Shown: positions 8,307-17,950, numbered from the stretch's first letter. The stretch: 64,000 bases of DNA from Lachnospiraceae bacterium (GCA_017397645.1 JAFQIE010000018.1:23488-87487); one strand, 5' to 3'. Numbers and translations: made by a program. The notes: generated by a model from the sequence alone, not told the origin.

Positions 8307-9848
8307 TTAACCCTTCTTAATTAATCGCAAAAAAAGCACCTTCACATGTTCAAATTCATCCATACGACAATATACTATCGTAAAAACGATATTGCTTATA
8401 ACAACACATATAGTAGATTTTACGATTATACCTATCCATCCGTCCCACGGAACATAACTGCATGTAAAATAACAAAGCACACAAGCCACCAACGTTACAA
8501 GCACGTAACAAAACAGTCTCTTGATGTAATCTGCCGGGCTCCGATGAAACAGCAATTTAAAAATATTATGAATCAGCCACGGCATACCTATAAAAGCAAA
8601 ACTGATTACCGTAGATAAGAGAACACCAACCACGCCAATGTACTGTACTAAAATAATATTAATTGCTAAATTTGAAAGTGCCGTTACCAACGGCCTAAAT
8701 CTATCCTCGTGCCAAATACCTGCCGCGTCTTTATACTGAATCATCAAAGACACCATTTCAAATACGAAAAAATAGGATACAAGCCAAACCACTTCCTTCA
8801 TGCCAAGCATTACAGCGGTATCTTTTAACCAAACTAACATAAACGGCTGATACAAACACAACAAACAACAGGAACAAAAACCAGCCAGCCAAGCGATTAA
8901 TAACGTAAATGTACAAAAATCCTTGTAATTTTTCTCTGAAGTTTCTGTGACGAGGCTATTTCCGATTCCTGCCAGACATGAACTAAAAATAATAGCTATA
9001 AAACCAACAACCGAGCTAAGAATATAATAATAATTATTATATATTGCCAAAGTTGAAAGCCCCAAAAAAGCCGAAATCACAATTGAGTCCACTGAATTAA
9101 CAATTACACCACCTAACTTTGCGGTAAATAAGTCCTTGACTTTTTGGTTAATTGCAGTCGACTTTTCTTTGCTTAACTGACCACCTGGAAAATAATCCGG
9201 ATATTGCTTGCCGGATACCACAGAAGTCACAATATTACGTGCGATTTGCATTAACATTTTAATAATCAAAAAGAAATAATAGTTGCGAAATGCAATCAAT
9301 GTCACAAACTGTAGCATATATTCAGCTGTCGAAATTACAATACCAACTTTACTGGTAAGATCGGAACGTTGATGTGCCGTCAATAGACAATTTTTGTATG
9401 CAAATAGCCAGTAAGATAATACTGTTGCTCCCAGATTTAAGAAATAGAGCACATATAAATTTAGCCCGTCAGGAACATCACCTTTTACAAGATACCTCAA
9501 AAAGGGGGTTAGCAACAAACCCAGTGATAAAACTACAAATCCTATAAGACGATAATACCGTTTATACAATTGCATCAGTGCGCAAATAGTTTCAGAATCT
9601 CCTTCTGCTATTGGCTTATACATACTAAATACCATGGCACTACCCACGCCTAATTCTGCCAAATTCAGCACCTGCAAAATGGCAACAAAAAGACTGTTTA
9701 GCCCCACGTACTCAATTCCCAAATAATAAATCATTGTGGTCCTGAGTGCAAAAGGAACAATAATCTGATATAGTTTATAAGCTCCACCAAAAATGATGTT
9801 ACGCCCTGCATTTTTTATCCTATGAAATTTTACTACTTTCTCTGCCAA
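8307..9848 (-). CDS. polysaccharide flippase (Wzx/MATE-like)
   Basis: A 513-residue polytopic membrane protein of the lipopolysaccharide/O-antigen flippase superfamily. The N-terminal stretch with GAYKLYQIIVPFALRTTMIYYLG and about 12-14 hydrophobic helices fits a Wzx-type transporter that moves the finished undecaprenyl-linked repeat unit to the outer face. The gene starts 4 bases after the polymerase stop, so translation is probably coupled. Its presence beside a Wzy-type polymerase indicates a Wzx/Wzy-dependent assembly route rather than an ABC-export route. Confidence 0.9.
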   Translation of the reverse strand: MAEKVVKFHRIKNAGRNIIFGGAYKLYQIIVPFALRTTMIYYLGIEYVGLNSLFVAILQVLNLAELGVGSAMVFSMYKPIAEGDSETICALMQLYKRYYRLIGFVVLSLGLLLTPFLRYLVKGDVPDGLNLYVLYFLNLGATVLSYWLFAYKNCLLTAHQRSDLTSKVGIVISTAEYMLQFVTLIAFRNYYFFLIIKMLMQIARNIVTSVVSGKQYPDYFPGGQLSKEKSTAINQKVKDLFTAKLGGVIVNSVDSIVISAFLGLSTLAIYNNYYYILSSVVGFIAIIFSSCLAGIGNSLVTETSEKNYKDFCTFTLLIAWLAGFCSCCLLCLYQPFMLVWLKDTAVMLGMKEVVWLVSYFFVFEMVSLMIQYKDAAGIWHEDRFRPLVTALSNLAINIILVQYIGVVGVLLSTVISFAFIGMPWLIHNIFKLLFHRSPADYIKRLFCYVLVTLVACVLCYFTCSYVPWDGWIGIIVKSTICVVISNIVFTIVYCRMDEFEHVKVLFLRLIKKG

Positions 9849-9852
9849 AACG

Positions 9853-11136
9853 TTAACCCCGCTTCATTCTGTGCTCATATTTACGTCGTAACATTTGTGC
9901 GATAGAAATCATTTGAACTGCCGCAAAAAAGTAGAAATAAATAACAGCATCATAAATTGCATTGCCAAAATAACAATATATACCAAATACCACGGCAATG
10001 TACAATCCCACCATGGCGTTCAACAACATTTTTTCATCTTTTTTATCAGAATAAAAAACAACATTCAAAATCGCTGTAATTATTGTATATAGCATCAAGA
10101 TTACATATAATACCAATCCAATATACCCTTCTTCACATAAAATTTGAAGGTATACATTGTGTCCATTGGGCACTTTACCACCATATGGCGTCTGCATGAT
10201 TCTATTGGAAAAACTTTTCCACCCGATGCCAATGAGTTCATGTCCCTGTCTCCATTCATTCATATACTCCACCCATGTGGAGCGCATGTTCGTGACATCC
10301 TCTCCATTTGCCACACCAATCAGCGTAGCTCCGAATCGACCAAAAGCATTGTCGGCACCAGAATAATAAGATATCATAATCACAATTAATGCAACCACCA
10401 ATACTCCCACACAGCTAACAACTGTTTTGATCAGTCTACTAGAATATAAAGAGGCTCTCGCAAAAAAGACCACCATCAGAGCAATTAGACAAATGATTAA
10501 GGAAGAACGCTTTCCTGTTGCAACCATCATACCAAACAAAACGATAGCTGCAATTAGATTTTTCCACAAAATTTTGCCGGTTTGCGTCTTAACAATTGCA
10601 AGTTCAATGAAATATACACCCGTTGCAAAACATATTATGTATGCTGCAAATGTCGCATCTGGAGCAAATCCAGTTCTACCCGATGACCAATAACCAAACA
10701 ACCGCCATGCGATTGATGTGTATAGTCCTCCTATTACTGCCTGAAGAAAAATTCCGAGCACCTGAAACCATGCAAATAACTTAGTAAACAAAAACAAATT
10801 TTTACAAAATTCTAAATACTGAATATCCCCTATAAGAATAAACAACATTGGCGTAATATAACATAGTGCTACAAAAAGGGACAAGCCGACCTCACCGCGG
10901 ATAAATGCATCAGCCAATGGATAAATAGCGATAAAGGCACTCCACATTATATTGAGCGCTGATTTTGTCATCCGCTTTGTCCTAACAAAATGAATAAGCA
11001 TAACGGCAATCGCGAGAGCATTTGCATAATTCATCCACCTCGCCACCGTAGCGGACAAAATACAAATACAGTACAAAATAGCCACAAGAGATATGTCTTT
11101 ATCCTTTAATATAATTCGTTTAAGCCGCATTTTCAT
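9853..11136 (-). CDS. O-antigen ligase/Wzy-type polysaccharide polymerase
   Basis: A 427-residue protein with about 11-12 membrane helices and one large external loop (about residues 265-330) that carries R..W and NGHNVYLQILCEEG, the conserved signature of the O-antigen ligase/polymerase superfamily (Wzy_C). It would polymerise repeat units on the outer face. It overlaps the upstream pyruvyl transferase gene by four bases (ATGA at 11133-11136), showing tight coupling. Polymerase versus ligase cannot be separated by sequence alone; the Gram-positive setting and the flippase favour polymerase. Confidence 0.85.
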   Translation of the reverse strand: MKMRLKRIILKDKDISLVAILYCICILSATVARWMNYANALAIAVMLIHFVRTKRMTKSALNIMWSAFIAIYPLADAFIRGEVGLSLFVALCYITPMLFILIGDIQYLEFCKNLFLFTKLFAWFQVLGIFLQAVIGGLYTSIAWRLFGYWSSGRTGFAPDATFAAYIICFATGVYFIELAIVKTQTGKILWKNLIAAIVLFGMMVATGKRSSLIICLIALMVVFFARASLYSSRLIKTVVSCVGVLVVALIVIMISYYSGADNAFGRFGATLIGVANGEDVTNMRSTWVEYMNEWRQGHELIGIGWKSFSNRIMQTPYGGKVPNGHNVYLQILCEEGYIGLVLYVILMLYTIITAILNVVFYSDKKDEKMLLNAMVGLYIAVVFGIYCYFGNAIYDAVIYFYFFAAVQMISIAQMLRRKYEHRMKRG

Positions 11137-12272
11137 ACTTGTTCCCTAATCTGTTCTAAAAAATTTAAGGATTTTAAATACATAGAACTAATCCTTGGAT
11201 GAATATCCGGTATAGACTCCAATATAGTTATCCACTGTTCAGGATCATTAATCTCATGTGAATCCATGTTTACCATGCGTAGCAAGTCACTGATTCTACT
11301 TTCTTGCCCTGTTCGTTGAAGTGCTAAAAATTTTTTTTGATATAACAGGGAAAAAACAGTCATATGGAAGGAGTTTGTCACTATATATTCTGCATGATTT
11401 ACATAATACAAGAATTCTGCGGGTCCTGCCGTTTTATCACACACTGCAGTGGATAAATTACCTTTTTTTCCTGGCATAATGTCCACTATCGGAAGTCCCA
11501 ACTCTTTTGATACTTTACGCGCAACGTCCTCATAAGAAGATTTTCTGTCCAAAAAATACACTAATATATAATTCTTCGGAAGCTTATAACTTGGTTTCTT
11601 TTCCATTTTTTTCCATTCTTCTTTGGATAGCATAAGAGTAGGATCCAACACCGTTTGAACATTCTTGCAACCAAGTTTACGCATATGCTCTTCTAAACTT
11701 TTTTCCCTAACACTAATTCCACAAAATGTTTTTGTTCTATCTATAATTTCTTTTATATATTCGTCACTTTTTTCCCCTCCAGCACTGGCAGCATAAGAAA
11801 AACAAGGCCTATCAGCCGGTGCAAATGCAAGAAAATACGCTTCTTTAAACGTACCATTTGTAAATTGGTTATTCCAAACCTGATCACTACCTGTGATATA
11901 TCCATCATAATCTCCACAAAACTTCTGCAACTCCTCACTTCTATAATACGGCGTACATATCATATTTTGTCGGATAAAGCCTTTAAAATTAGTTTCTTTT
12001 TTTTTCAAAGCAAAATAGTGAATATTAGATAACAGTGTTTTTACAAATCCACCGCATGTACGCAATTTATTCTTTATACCCTTGGTATAATTAGAATTTT
12101 TCCTGTTTTGCACATACTTAATTGGGCTTTTCCATGAGGGTGTCATTATCTGACACGTAATATTCACCCCTTCCATGCCCAATGCTCTTAATTTCTTACT
12201 TAACGCTACCGACTGCAACACACCACCATAGTTGATACTGTTTGATAATGTTACAATTCCTATCCTTTTCAT
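11133..12272 (-). CDS. polysaccharide pyruvyl transferase family protein
   Basis: A 379-residue protein starting MKRIGIVTLSNSINYGGVLQ, the usual opening of the polysaccharide pyruvyl transferase family (CsaB/PssK/WcaK type). A GSDQVWNN motif near residues 118-125 is also characteristic. Family members attach a ketal pyruvate from phosphoenolpyruvate to a sugar, giving the polymer an acidic group, though some act as glycosyltransferases. It lies between the polymerase and acetyltransferase genes. Family assignment is firm; the sugar modified is unknown. Confidence 0.88.
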   Translation of the reverse strand: MKRIGIVTLSNSINYGGVLQSVALSKKLRALGMEGVNITCQIMTPSWKSPIKYVQNRKNSNYTKGIKNKLRTCGGFVKTLLSNIHYFALKKKETNFKGFIRQNMICTPYYRSEELQKFCGDYDGYITGSDQVWNNQFTNGTFKEAYFLAFAPADRPCFSYAASAGGEKSDEYIKEIIDRTKTFCGISVREKSLEEHMRKLGCKNVQTVLDPTLMLSKEEWKKMEKKPSYKLPKNYILVYFLDRKSSYEDVARKVSKELGLPIVDIMPGKKGNLSTAVCDKTAGPAEFLYYVNHAEYIVTNSFHMTVFSLLYQKKFLALQRTGQESRISDLLRMVNMDSHEINDPEQWITILESIPDIHPRISSMYLKSLNFLEQIREQV

Positions 12273-12293
12273 ACATTCCCCTCTTACTTTGCA

Positions 12294-12851
12294 CTAATCA
12301 ATATCATTTCCCCAATAAAATCTCATAATGGTATCAATACTTTCCTGGTTTGTGGGAATATCTCTATACTTCTCTCTTTTCCGTATAAATTCATCCACAG
12401 AACCAATAATTTTAGCTGGATTTCCCCCAACAATTGCGCCCTCTGGAACGTCTTTCGTAACAACACTACCTGCTGCAACAATAGCATTGGGACCAATTTT
12501 TGTGTTATACAACACAGTCACATCTGCACCAATTGCAACATTGTCATATATTTCTATTGTACCCATATGATACGCAGAAAGTATCTCCCCCGGATTGGCA
12601 TCAACTTTACGCGTAAGCATGTCATTTATTATATCGTGGGTAATAAAATTTACATTTGCTGAAACCACAACATTATTATGAATTTTTACCAAATATGGTT
12701 CTTCCGGAATCTTTTTACTGCAATAATAACAATTCTCGCCAAATTCAGCAAATACACCTATTTTTTTTAAATAGTCCGTTCTCTTCCTGTTTGACATTAA
12801 TGCTACCAATAACTTCGTTACTGCCATTTTACGGTGTGTCAACTTTTTCAT
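12294..12851 (-). CDS. hexapeptide-repeat O/N-acetyltransferase
   Basis: A 185-residue protein with imperfect hexapeptide repeats (about residues 90-150, for example IGADVTVLYNTKIGPNAIVAAGSVV) forming a left-handed beta-helix, ending in VPEGAIVGGNPAKIIG, the hallmark of the CysE/LacA/NodL acetyltransferases. It uses acetyl-CoA to acetylate a sugar. A His in the middle region (DIINDM preceded by THD, near residue 72) may belong to the active site. The gene begins one base after the stop of the ATP-grasp gene at 12853. Acetylation of the DegT-made amino sugar is a reasonable guess. Confidence 0.85.
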   Translation of the reverse strand: MKKLTHRKMAVTKLLVALMSNRKRTDYLKKIGVFAEFGENCYYCSKKIPEEPYLVKIHNNVVVSANVNFITHDIINDMLTRKVDANPGEILSAYHMGTIEIYDNVAIGADVTVLYNTKIGPNAIVAAGSVVTKDVPEGAIVGGNPAKIIGSVDEFIRKREKYRDIPTNQESIDTIMRFYWGNDID

Positions 12852-12852
12852 A

Positions 12853-14034
12853 TTAAGGCGTTCCCTCTTGACATTCTACATACATCTCATAAAATCTCTC
12901 TGTATCAATCTGATATAGTCCATGGGCTTCATAGAATAATTTTGCGTTAGTATTTGCTAAAATCGGTGCACACATCACTTGTGCATAATCCGCTGCAGGA
13001 TGTGTATTAATCTCACAAAATTTTAATCCATCAGGAGTAATGATGACGTCAAATCCAAGATAATCTAACGAGGAAATATGCTGACATACCTGCTCAATTT
13101 TTTTCTTTACAACTGACCAATTGGGGAGTTTATACCCTTTCCATACAACATGAGTATCAGGATGTTCTTTGCATATCCATTTCCCATCAGGACAGAAACG
13201 TTTATAGCGAATACCAAAATCCTTGAATCTTCCAGTTTCAAAATCAAACCCAACTCCGATTCCTCCGGCGGAAAGATTGCTTGCTCCTCCAGATATAGAA
13301 GTGCCAAATCTTGCAAAAGAAACAATACATTGCCATTTAGATGAATCGTACGGTAATTCATAGGGTATTTTGACCATAATAACTCTTAAGGTACACTCAC
13401 TGTCTGTCCAAATTTTCGAAATCTCAGAATGCTGATATGCATATTCTGTAACTATATGGTTCCCCAACTGCGAAACCATCTCGTCAAAATTTTCTTGTGT
13501 GATCTGTTTGTTGTTTTCGTACAACATACCATTTTTATACTCAAGCTTCATAAATCCCCGGCCACCGGATGTACCTGAGTTCGGCTTTATGGCAAGTGTC
13601 CCCTTTTCTTTAAGCAAATTGATAATGAAATCTTTATTTTTTTCTATATGTTCCGGAGCATCCATAAGATATGTATAGTTACCATTATTCTCAACATACA
13701 AATAGTATTCTGGCATTGTGTCCTGACATCCATTACTATTCAAAATGTATTTCAATGTCAGTTTATCGTTTACCCATATTTTGAAATGATGATTGATTGG
13801 GTGAATCATGAAATAATTGTAATCCGGAAGATAATCGCGATAATTCTCTTCCGTTAAACCATACAATTCTACACGTCCAGGGTAAAACCCTTTAGACAGT
13901 GCCCATTCTTTTGTTTTGTCATCAGCAGCAAAAGCTTGTTCATCGTCAGAAAGTTTTTTAACAAACATCTTTGCCCATTTTGCATCCATGCCATTGTTTC
14001 TCATCAATTCCAACAGTTTTTCATAATTTGTCAT
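12853..14034 (-). CDS. sugar-transfer-associated ATP-grasp protein
   Basis: A 393-residue protein of the ATP-grasp fold. A glycine-rich nucleotide loop LAIKPNSGTSGGRGF lies near residues 147-161, and FCEINTHPAADYAQV near 343-357 supplies metal-binding Glu/Asn. The arrangement matches the ATPgrasp_ST family found in polysaccharide and glycopeptide clusters. Such enzymes activate a carboxylate as acyl phosphate and join it to an amine or thiol. It sits next to a second ATP-grasp gene (14053), which is unusual, and suggests that amide-linked substituents such as amino acids decorate the glycan. The chemistry is inferred from fold. Confidence 0.8.
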   Translation of the reverse strand: MTNYEKLLELMRNNGMDAKWAKMFVKKLSDDEQAFAADDKTKEWALSKGFYPGRVELYGLTEENYRDYLPDYNYFMIHPINHHFKIWVNDKLTLKYILNSNGCQDTMPEYYLYVENNGNYTYLMDAPEHIEKNKDFIINLLKEKGTLAIKPNSGTSGGRGFMKLEYKNGMLYENNKQITQENFDEMVSQLGNHIVTEYAYQHSEISKIWTDSECTLRVIMVKIPYELPYDSSKWQCIVSFARFGTSISGGASNLSAGGIGVGFDFETGRFKDFGIRYKRFCPDGKWICKEHPDTHVVWKGYKLPNWSVVKKKIEQVCQHISSLDYLGFDVIITPDGLKFCEINTHPAADYAQVMCAPILANTNAKLFYEAHGLYQIDTERFYEMYVECQEGTP

Positions 14035-14052
14035 TTTTACTCTCCCATACCA

Positions 14053-15288
14053 TTAGAACTTCAAATCAGTTAGCAAGTCTCTTCTTGTCATATCCATTCC
14101 ATGATTATCAATAACTCTAATTCTTTTTACCGTTTCAGCATGTTTTTTATTCATCTCTTCAATAGTGTCTGCCTGAATGGTAAAACCGGCAATTCTATCT
14201 CCGCTATTCTCAATTGTATCGAACCTAGCACCACACCATTTAAATAAATAATAGTCTGTTATAATCCCATCTTCTTTTAATTCTTCGAAACCTTCGAGAT
14301 GCTCAAAAACTCCGGGCTTACAATAGATAAATTCGTTGGCTATATAATTATTCTCCGTAATCACTTCACCAACATGCGGTTGGATTCCTAATGTCAAGTC
14401 AACAACAGCTGAAATTACATCAAATCCTGAAGTCTTGTTTATGAGTATATATTTTACGCTTCCTCCAGTTCTTGCGCTAAACTCTAAAACAGAGACCCGT
14501 TTGCCATCTGTAATCATTTGGATTAACATTGGCGTATTTTTTAGGTTGAATGCTTCGGTAATCTGCTGAGCAACTGAACGAACCAGCTCATGCACTTTTT
14601 CTGCAGTATCCTTCGCATACCGTCCTCTAAAAATGACAAACTTATCTCGCTCCGCAATTTTATCTGAGATGGAAATTGAAAGGATGTGAGGAACACCATT
14701 TTCAACATAGAGGTCAACACTTAATTCTTCTCCATCTATAAACTCTTCAATAATTGCCGTTTGCGTTCTGCTGAGTTTTACTGCTTTATGAAAAGCAATC
14801 TGCAGTTCTTCTATGTTTTCAACACGTTTTACACCTTTTGAACTATTGCAATCTACCGGCTTCACAATCAAAGGATACTTCATCTCTTTAATAAGTGACT
14901 CATCAAGTTCTGCCATTGTCACATGCTTCGCCGTAGGAATATTGTTTTTAACAAATACTTCCTTCATGTATTGTTTGTTTGTAACATTAAGGGCAGTCTG
15001 ATAATCGATATAACATGGTAGCCCTAACGCTTCTGATACATAGGCAACTGTCAATAACGCCTGGTCGGTACATGCTGTTATCAAAAAATCTACTTTCTGT
15101 GTTACTGCCAACTTCTTAATTGCTTCAACATCTAATGTTGATACTCTAAAAAAATCATCTGCATATGGCTTCGCAACAGGATTTTCGTAATAATCCGCAA
15201 GTATTGTATATATCCCTCTTTTTTTCAACTCATTAATTAACGCAATCTGAGGATATCCTCCGGCTAATACTAATGCTTTTTTGTTCAT
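14053..15288 (-). CDS. CarB/PurK-like ATP-grasp ligase
   Basis: A 411-residue protein with a Rossmann-like pre-ATP-grasp domain (VLAGGYPQIALINELKKRG at the N-terminus) followed by an ATP-grasp domain with YPLIVKPVDCNSSKGV near residues 137-152 and VLEFSARTGGSVKYILI near 262-278. It resembles the stand-alone carbamoyl-phosphate-synthase-like ligases that couple amino acids or other carboxylates to amines. The gene is 18 bases upstream of the other ATP-grasp gene and 12 bases downstream of a GT4 gene, so it is in the polysaccharide operon. Substrates are unknown. Confidence 0.8.
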   Translation of the reverse strand: MNKKALVLAGGYPQIALINELKKRGIYTILADYYENPVAKPYADDFFRVSTLDVEAIKKLAVTQKVDFLITACTDQALLTVAYVSEALGLPCYIDYQTALNVTNKQYMKEVFVKNNIPTAKHVTMAELDESLIKEMKYPLIVKPVDCNSSKGVKRVENIEELQIAFHKAVKLSRTQTAIIEEFIDGEELSVDLYVENGVPHILSISISDKIAERDKFVIFRGRYAKDTAEKVHELVRSVAQQITEAFNLKNTPMLIQMITDGKRVSVLEFSARTGGSVKYILINKTSGFDVISAVVDLTLGIQPHVGEVITENNYIANEFIYCKPGVFEHLEGFEELKEDGIITDYYLFKWCGARFDTIENSGDRIAGFTIQADTIEEMNKKHAETVKRIRVIDNHGMDMTRRDLLTDLKF

Positions 15289-15300
15289 ATTGCTTTCCTT

Positions 15301-16515
15301 TTATAACAATGATTGGTACAGGTCTATGAGCCTTGAATCATATTGAGTTGGATGAAACATATTCTTTGATTTTTCTATGATACGTTGACTATCATATGTG
15401 CTATGTTTTGAAGCCATACTCATCTTCTCCGCCAAGTCCTTCACATCTCCCGCTTTGGCCACATATCCGGTCACTCCATCTTCTACCAGTTCCGGCAATC
15501 CGCCATAGCCTGACACAATCACCGGCTTCCCCGCCGCCTGAGCCTCCATAATCGTGTAGGGACCATTTTCGTACCATTCACTTGGCAGGCAAACACAGAG
15601 TGCATTTGCGATGATATCTTTCAACTCTTGTCCGGATTTGAAGCCCAGCAGTTTGACTTTATCCTGCAATCCTTCTTGTTCGATTAATGCCTCTATCTGT
15701 TCCTTTACAGGGCCTGTCCCAACGATGTACAAGGGCTTGTCTACCTGTGCTTCTTTGTATGCCTTCACCAAGGTGAGAATGCCCTTTTCACGACTTAGAC
15801 GACCGAAATAGAGGAAGTAATCTCCCCCCTCCCGCTTGCAACCATATTCTGTGCCCTCAGGCAAAAAGTTTGGCATATGCACAACGGGACATTTTGCGAT
15901 TCCGGCTTCCTCTATTTTTTTCTTATAGAAGGCAGAAGGTGTGATAATCAAATCCATCTTCTGATATGTTTTTCTGATTTTATATACATAAGCTTCCAAA
16001 GTGGCTAATAAGCTCTTTAATTTGGAATCCTTCATACAACCTGTTTTAAAACAGTTCGTATAGTTCCCGTGTAGGCACTTTTCACAAACCTCTGTATGAT
16101 TTAACATTTGATAATTGGGGCATACGCTCTTTAAATCATGCGCCGTATATACCACAGGTATCTTATATTTCTTTGCCACATCAACAATGGAACCGGTCAA
16201 CTGGCTCTGGAAAATATTGAGATGTATGATATCGGGTTTTTCATCTTGAATCAGTTGTTCAAATTTCTTCTTTGCCTCAAAAGAGTATAGCATCTTGATG
16301 GCAGCCTTAATGGTCTGTAATTTGCCCATAGGCGCATTGAAATCCACATTTCCTACGAAGTACTTCTCTTGCTCACAGGGGAAGTTTTTTTCATCCTTCA
16401 TAGAAAAATATATCACTTCGCAACCGTGTTTTTTTAACAGCTCTCCGAGACCAAAATAATAGGTTTCAGAACCACCTTTGATATAATGAAATTTGTTTAC
16501 AAGCAATACTTTCAT
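15301..16515 (-). CDS. family 4 glycosyltransferase
   Basis: A 404-residue GT-B enzyme. GGSETYYFGLGELL at residues 14-27 is the acceptor-side loop, and NGPYTIMEAQAAGKPVI near residue 320 is the EX7E-type donor-binding motif of GT4. A cysteine cluster (Cys132, 144, 147, 155, 160) between the two domains is typical of one clade and might bind a metal. It overlaps the upstream DUF1972 gene by four bases. It is probably an early retaining transferase in repeat-unit assembly. Confidence 0.9.
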   Translation of the reverse strand: MKVLLVNKFHYIKGGSETYYFGLGELLKKHGCEVIYFSMKDEKNFPCEQEKYFVGNVDFNAPMGKLQTIKAAIKMLYSFEAKKKFEQLIQDEKPDIIHLNIFQSQLTGSIVDVAKKYKIPVVYTAHDLKSVCPNYQMLNHTEVCEKCLHGNYTNCFKTGCMKDSKLKSLLATLEAYVYKIRKTYQKMDLIITPSAFYKKKIEEAGIAKCPVVHMPNFLPEGTEYGCKREGGDYFLYFGRLSREKGILTLVKAYKEAQVDKPLYIVGTGPVKEQIEALIEQEGLQDKVKLLGFKSGQELKDIIANALCVCLPSEWYENGPYTIMEAQAAGKPVIVSGYGGLPELVEDGVTGYVAKAGDVKDLAEKMSMASKHSTYDSQRIIEKSKNMFHPTQYDSRLIDLYQSLL

Positions 16516-17669
16516 ACTGAAAATACCTTCTCATATTCTCCGGCAATAAATTCCCAACTGTAATTGTCTGCAATTCTTTGTTTTGCCGCTGTTCCAAGTT
16601 TTTGAATCTCTTCTGCATGCATATGGTCTGCTTCGTGAATCATCTCAGCAAGGTCACCCGCCGTCTTTGACCAATATAGCGCACTGTCCTCTGCCACTTC
16701 TTTGTTGAATCCAACATCCAGAAGCAGATTCAAATCCGTGCTTCCAAGTGCCTCCAACAGGCTGGGGTTTGTGCCACCCACTTCATGTCCATGGAAATAT
16801 CCGTAGGCATTTTCACGAATCTTCTTAAGGAGTTCCTGCTCATAAACAGTGCCAACGAATTTGATTCTTTTATCCTTCCGGAACTGTAATTTCTGTTCCA
16901 GCTCATCCAGGAATTTTTCGTTCACATTAGTGATAATGGCGAAATCCTTGGTGGTGTCGGAATTCATAAATTCTCTGATCATAGTTTCGTAGTTATTTTC
17001 CGGCACAAAGCGTCCGACCACCAGGTAGTAATTCTTTTTCTGAAGTTTTTTATCCTGATACCAACCGGTCAGCTTCGCATCTTCATCGTTCAATATGGAT
17101 GGCTTTATATCTGCACCATAGGCAATGAATGTGGTATTCGGTTGATATTTTTGATATGTGGTTTGAATATAGCGTTCTATGTTCTTACTGTCACAAATCA
17201 GAAGGTCCGCATGTTTCACCATCATGCCTTCGGAAATTTTCCAGTATTTTCGGACAGGAGCACTCCACTTGGCACGCATCCATTCGTGACCATCCGGATT
17301 CACATATACTTTACCACCAAATTGGTGGATTTTTTGCTGGAAGTATTTTGCAAAGGGTCCGATACGGCATGCCAATATGTATACTATCGAATTCTGGATG
17401 TGGTATTCTTGGATGTATTTGCAACATTTCTGTAATGCTGCCACGTCGTAGTATATCGCCTGGGCAGGGCCTATATTAGGCACCTTCACCTTAAAGCACC
17501 TTGCATTGTGGTACTCAAACTCGCCTTCTTCCGTGGCTTTACATGCCACATGATACTTGATACTGTCTGATGTCTGATGGTATTCTGTCAGTTTGTCCAC
17601 AAAGGTTTCATATCCGCCGTAGTTGCCGGGGATGCCTTTGGAGCCAACGATAAAGACATGTTGGACCAT
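16512..17669 (-). CDS. DUF1972-type glycosyltransferase (rhamnosyltransferase-like)
   Basis: A 385-residue protein starting MVQHVFIVGSKGIPGNYGGYETFVD; the KGIPGNYGGYET motif (residues 11-22) marks the DUF1972/Cps2T group, often beta-1,4-rhamnosyltransferases acting second in capsule assembly. The ATG at 17669 is chosen because GGAGG lies 7 bases upstream; the frame could extend to 17690 but without a better site. It is the first gene of the operon, directly behind the promoter at 17712-17740. No polyprenyl-phosphate sugar transferase precedes it here, so the priming enzyme must be encoded elsewhere. Confidence 0.88.
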   Translation of the reverse strand: MVQHVFIVGSKGIPGNYGGYETFVDKLTEYHQTSDSIKYHVACKATEEGEFEYHNARCFKVKVPNIGPAQAIYYDVAALQKCCKYIQEYHIQNSIVYILACRIGPFAKYFQQKIHQFGGKVYVNPDGHEWMRAKWSAPVRKYWKISEGMMVKHADLLICDSKNIERYIQTTYQKYQPNTTFIAYGADIKPSILNDEDAKLTGWYQDKKLQKKNYYLVVGRFVPENNYETMIREFMNSDTTKDFAIITNVNEKFLDELEQKLQFRKDKRIKFVGTVYEQELLKKIRENAYGYFHGHEVGGTNPSLLEALGSTDLNLLLDVGFNKEVAEDSALYWSKTAGDLAEMIHEADHMHAEEIQKLGTAAKQRIADNYSWEFIAGEYEKVFSV

Positions 17670-17711
17670 TGTTTGCCTCCTATAACCCAATAGTTAGACA
17701 TATTCTAGTTT

Positions 17712-17740
17712 ATTATAACCTAAAATTCACAATTTGTACA
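17712..17740 (-). promoter_or_regulatory. promoter of the polysaccharide operon
   Basis: Read on the minus strand, a perfect TATAAT (17712-17717) lies 17 bases from TGTACA (17735-17740), a 4/6 match to the -35 consensus. It is 43 bases upstream of the first capsule gene, which has a GGAGG site. This is the only good promoter seen ahead of the twelve-gene run to 4246, so it may drive the whole set. Confidence 0.6.
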
Positions 17741-17748
17741 CAGATAAT

Positions 17749-17810
17749 TCATCATTTTGTACAAACTGTAGTAAATACTACAGGGCGATGCCTACATTGG
17801 CACCGCCCTG
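17749..17810. promoter_or_regulatory. palindromes and hairpin upstream of the polysaccharide promoter
   Basis: Three dyads are stacked directly upstream of the promoter. TTTGTACAAA lies near 17756-17765; CTGTAGTA-AA-TACTACAG occupies 17766-17783; a 12-bp stem with a 6-base loop occupies 17781-17810 (CAGGGCGATGCC with GGCACCGCCCTG). The last pairs fully only in minus-strand RNA, where the single mismatch becomes G-U. No T run follows, so it is not a simple terminator. The dyads look like operator sites for a dimeric regulator. Confidence 0.45.
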
Positions 17811-17915
17811 ATATGACAGTTTCCCGCCTCGTCAAAGAATTATGCGTTATTTTCTGCAATTTACACAACTGACAAAAACTTTACTCTATTTACTGACAAA
17901 ATTTAATTTACATAG

Positions 17916-17950
17916 AAAAAAAGGATCCTAACACTACTGTTAAGACCCTT
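17916..17950 (-). terminator. Rho-independent terminator, minus strand
   Basis: On the minus strand a 12-bp stem (17921-17932 with 17939-17950, two G-U pairs, 6-base loop) is followed by seven T residues. It lies 166 bases beyond the stop of the DUF3800 gene and upstream of the capsule promoter, so it separates the two transcription units. Confidence 0.75.
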
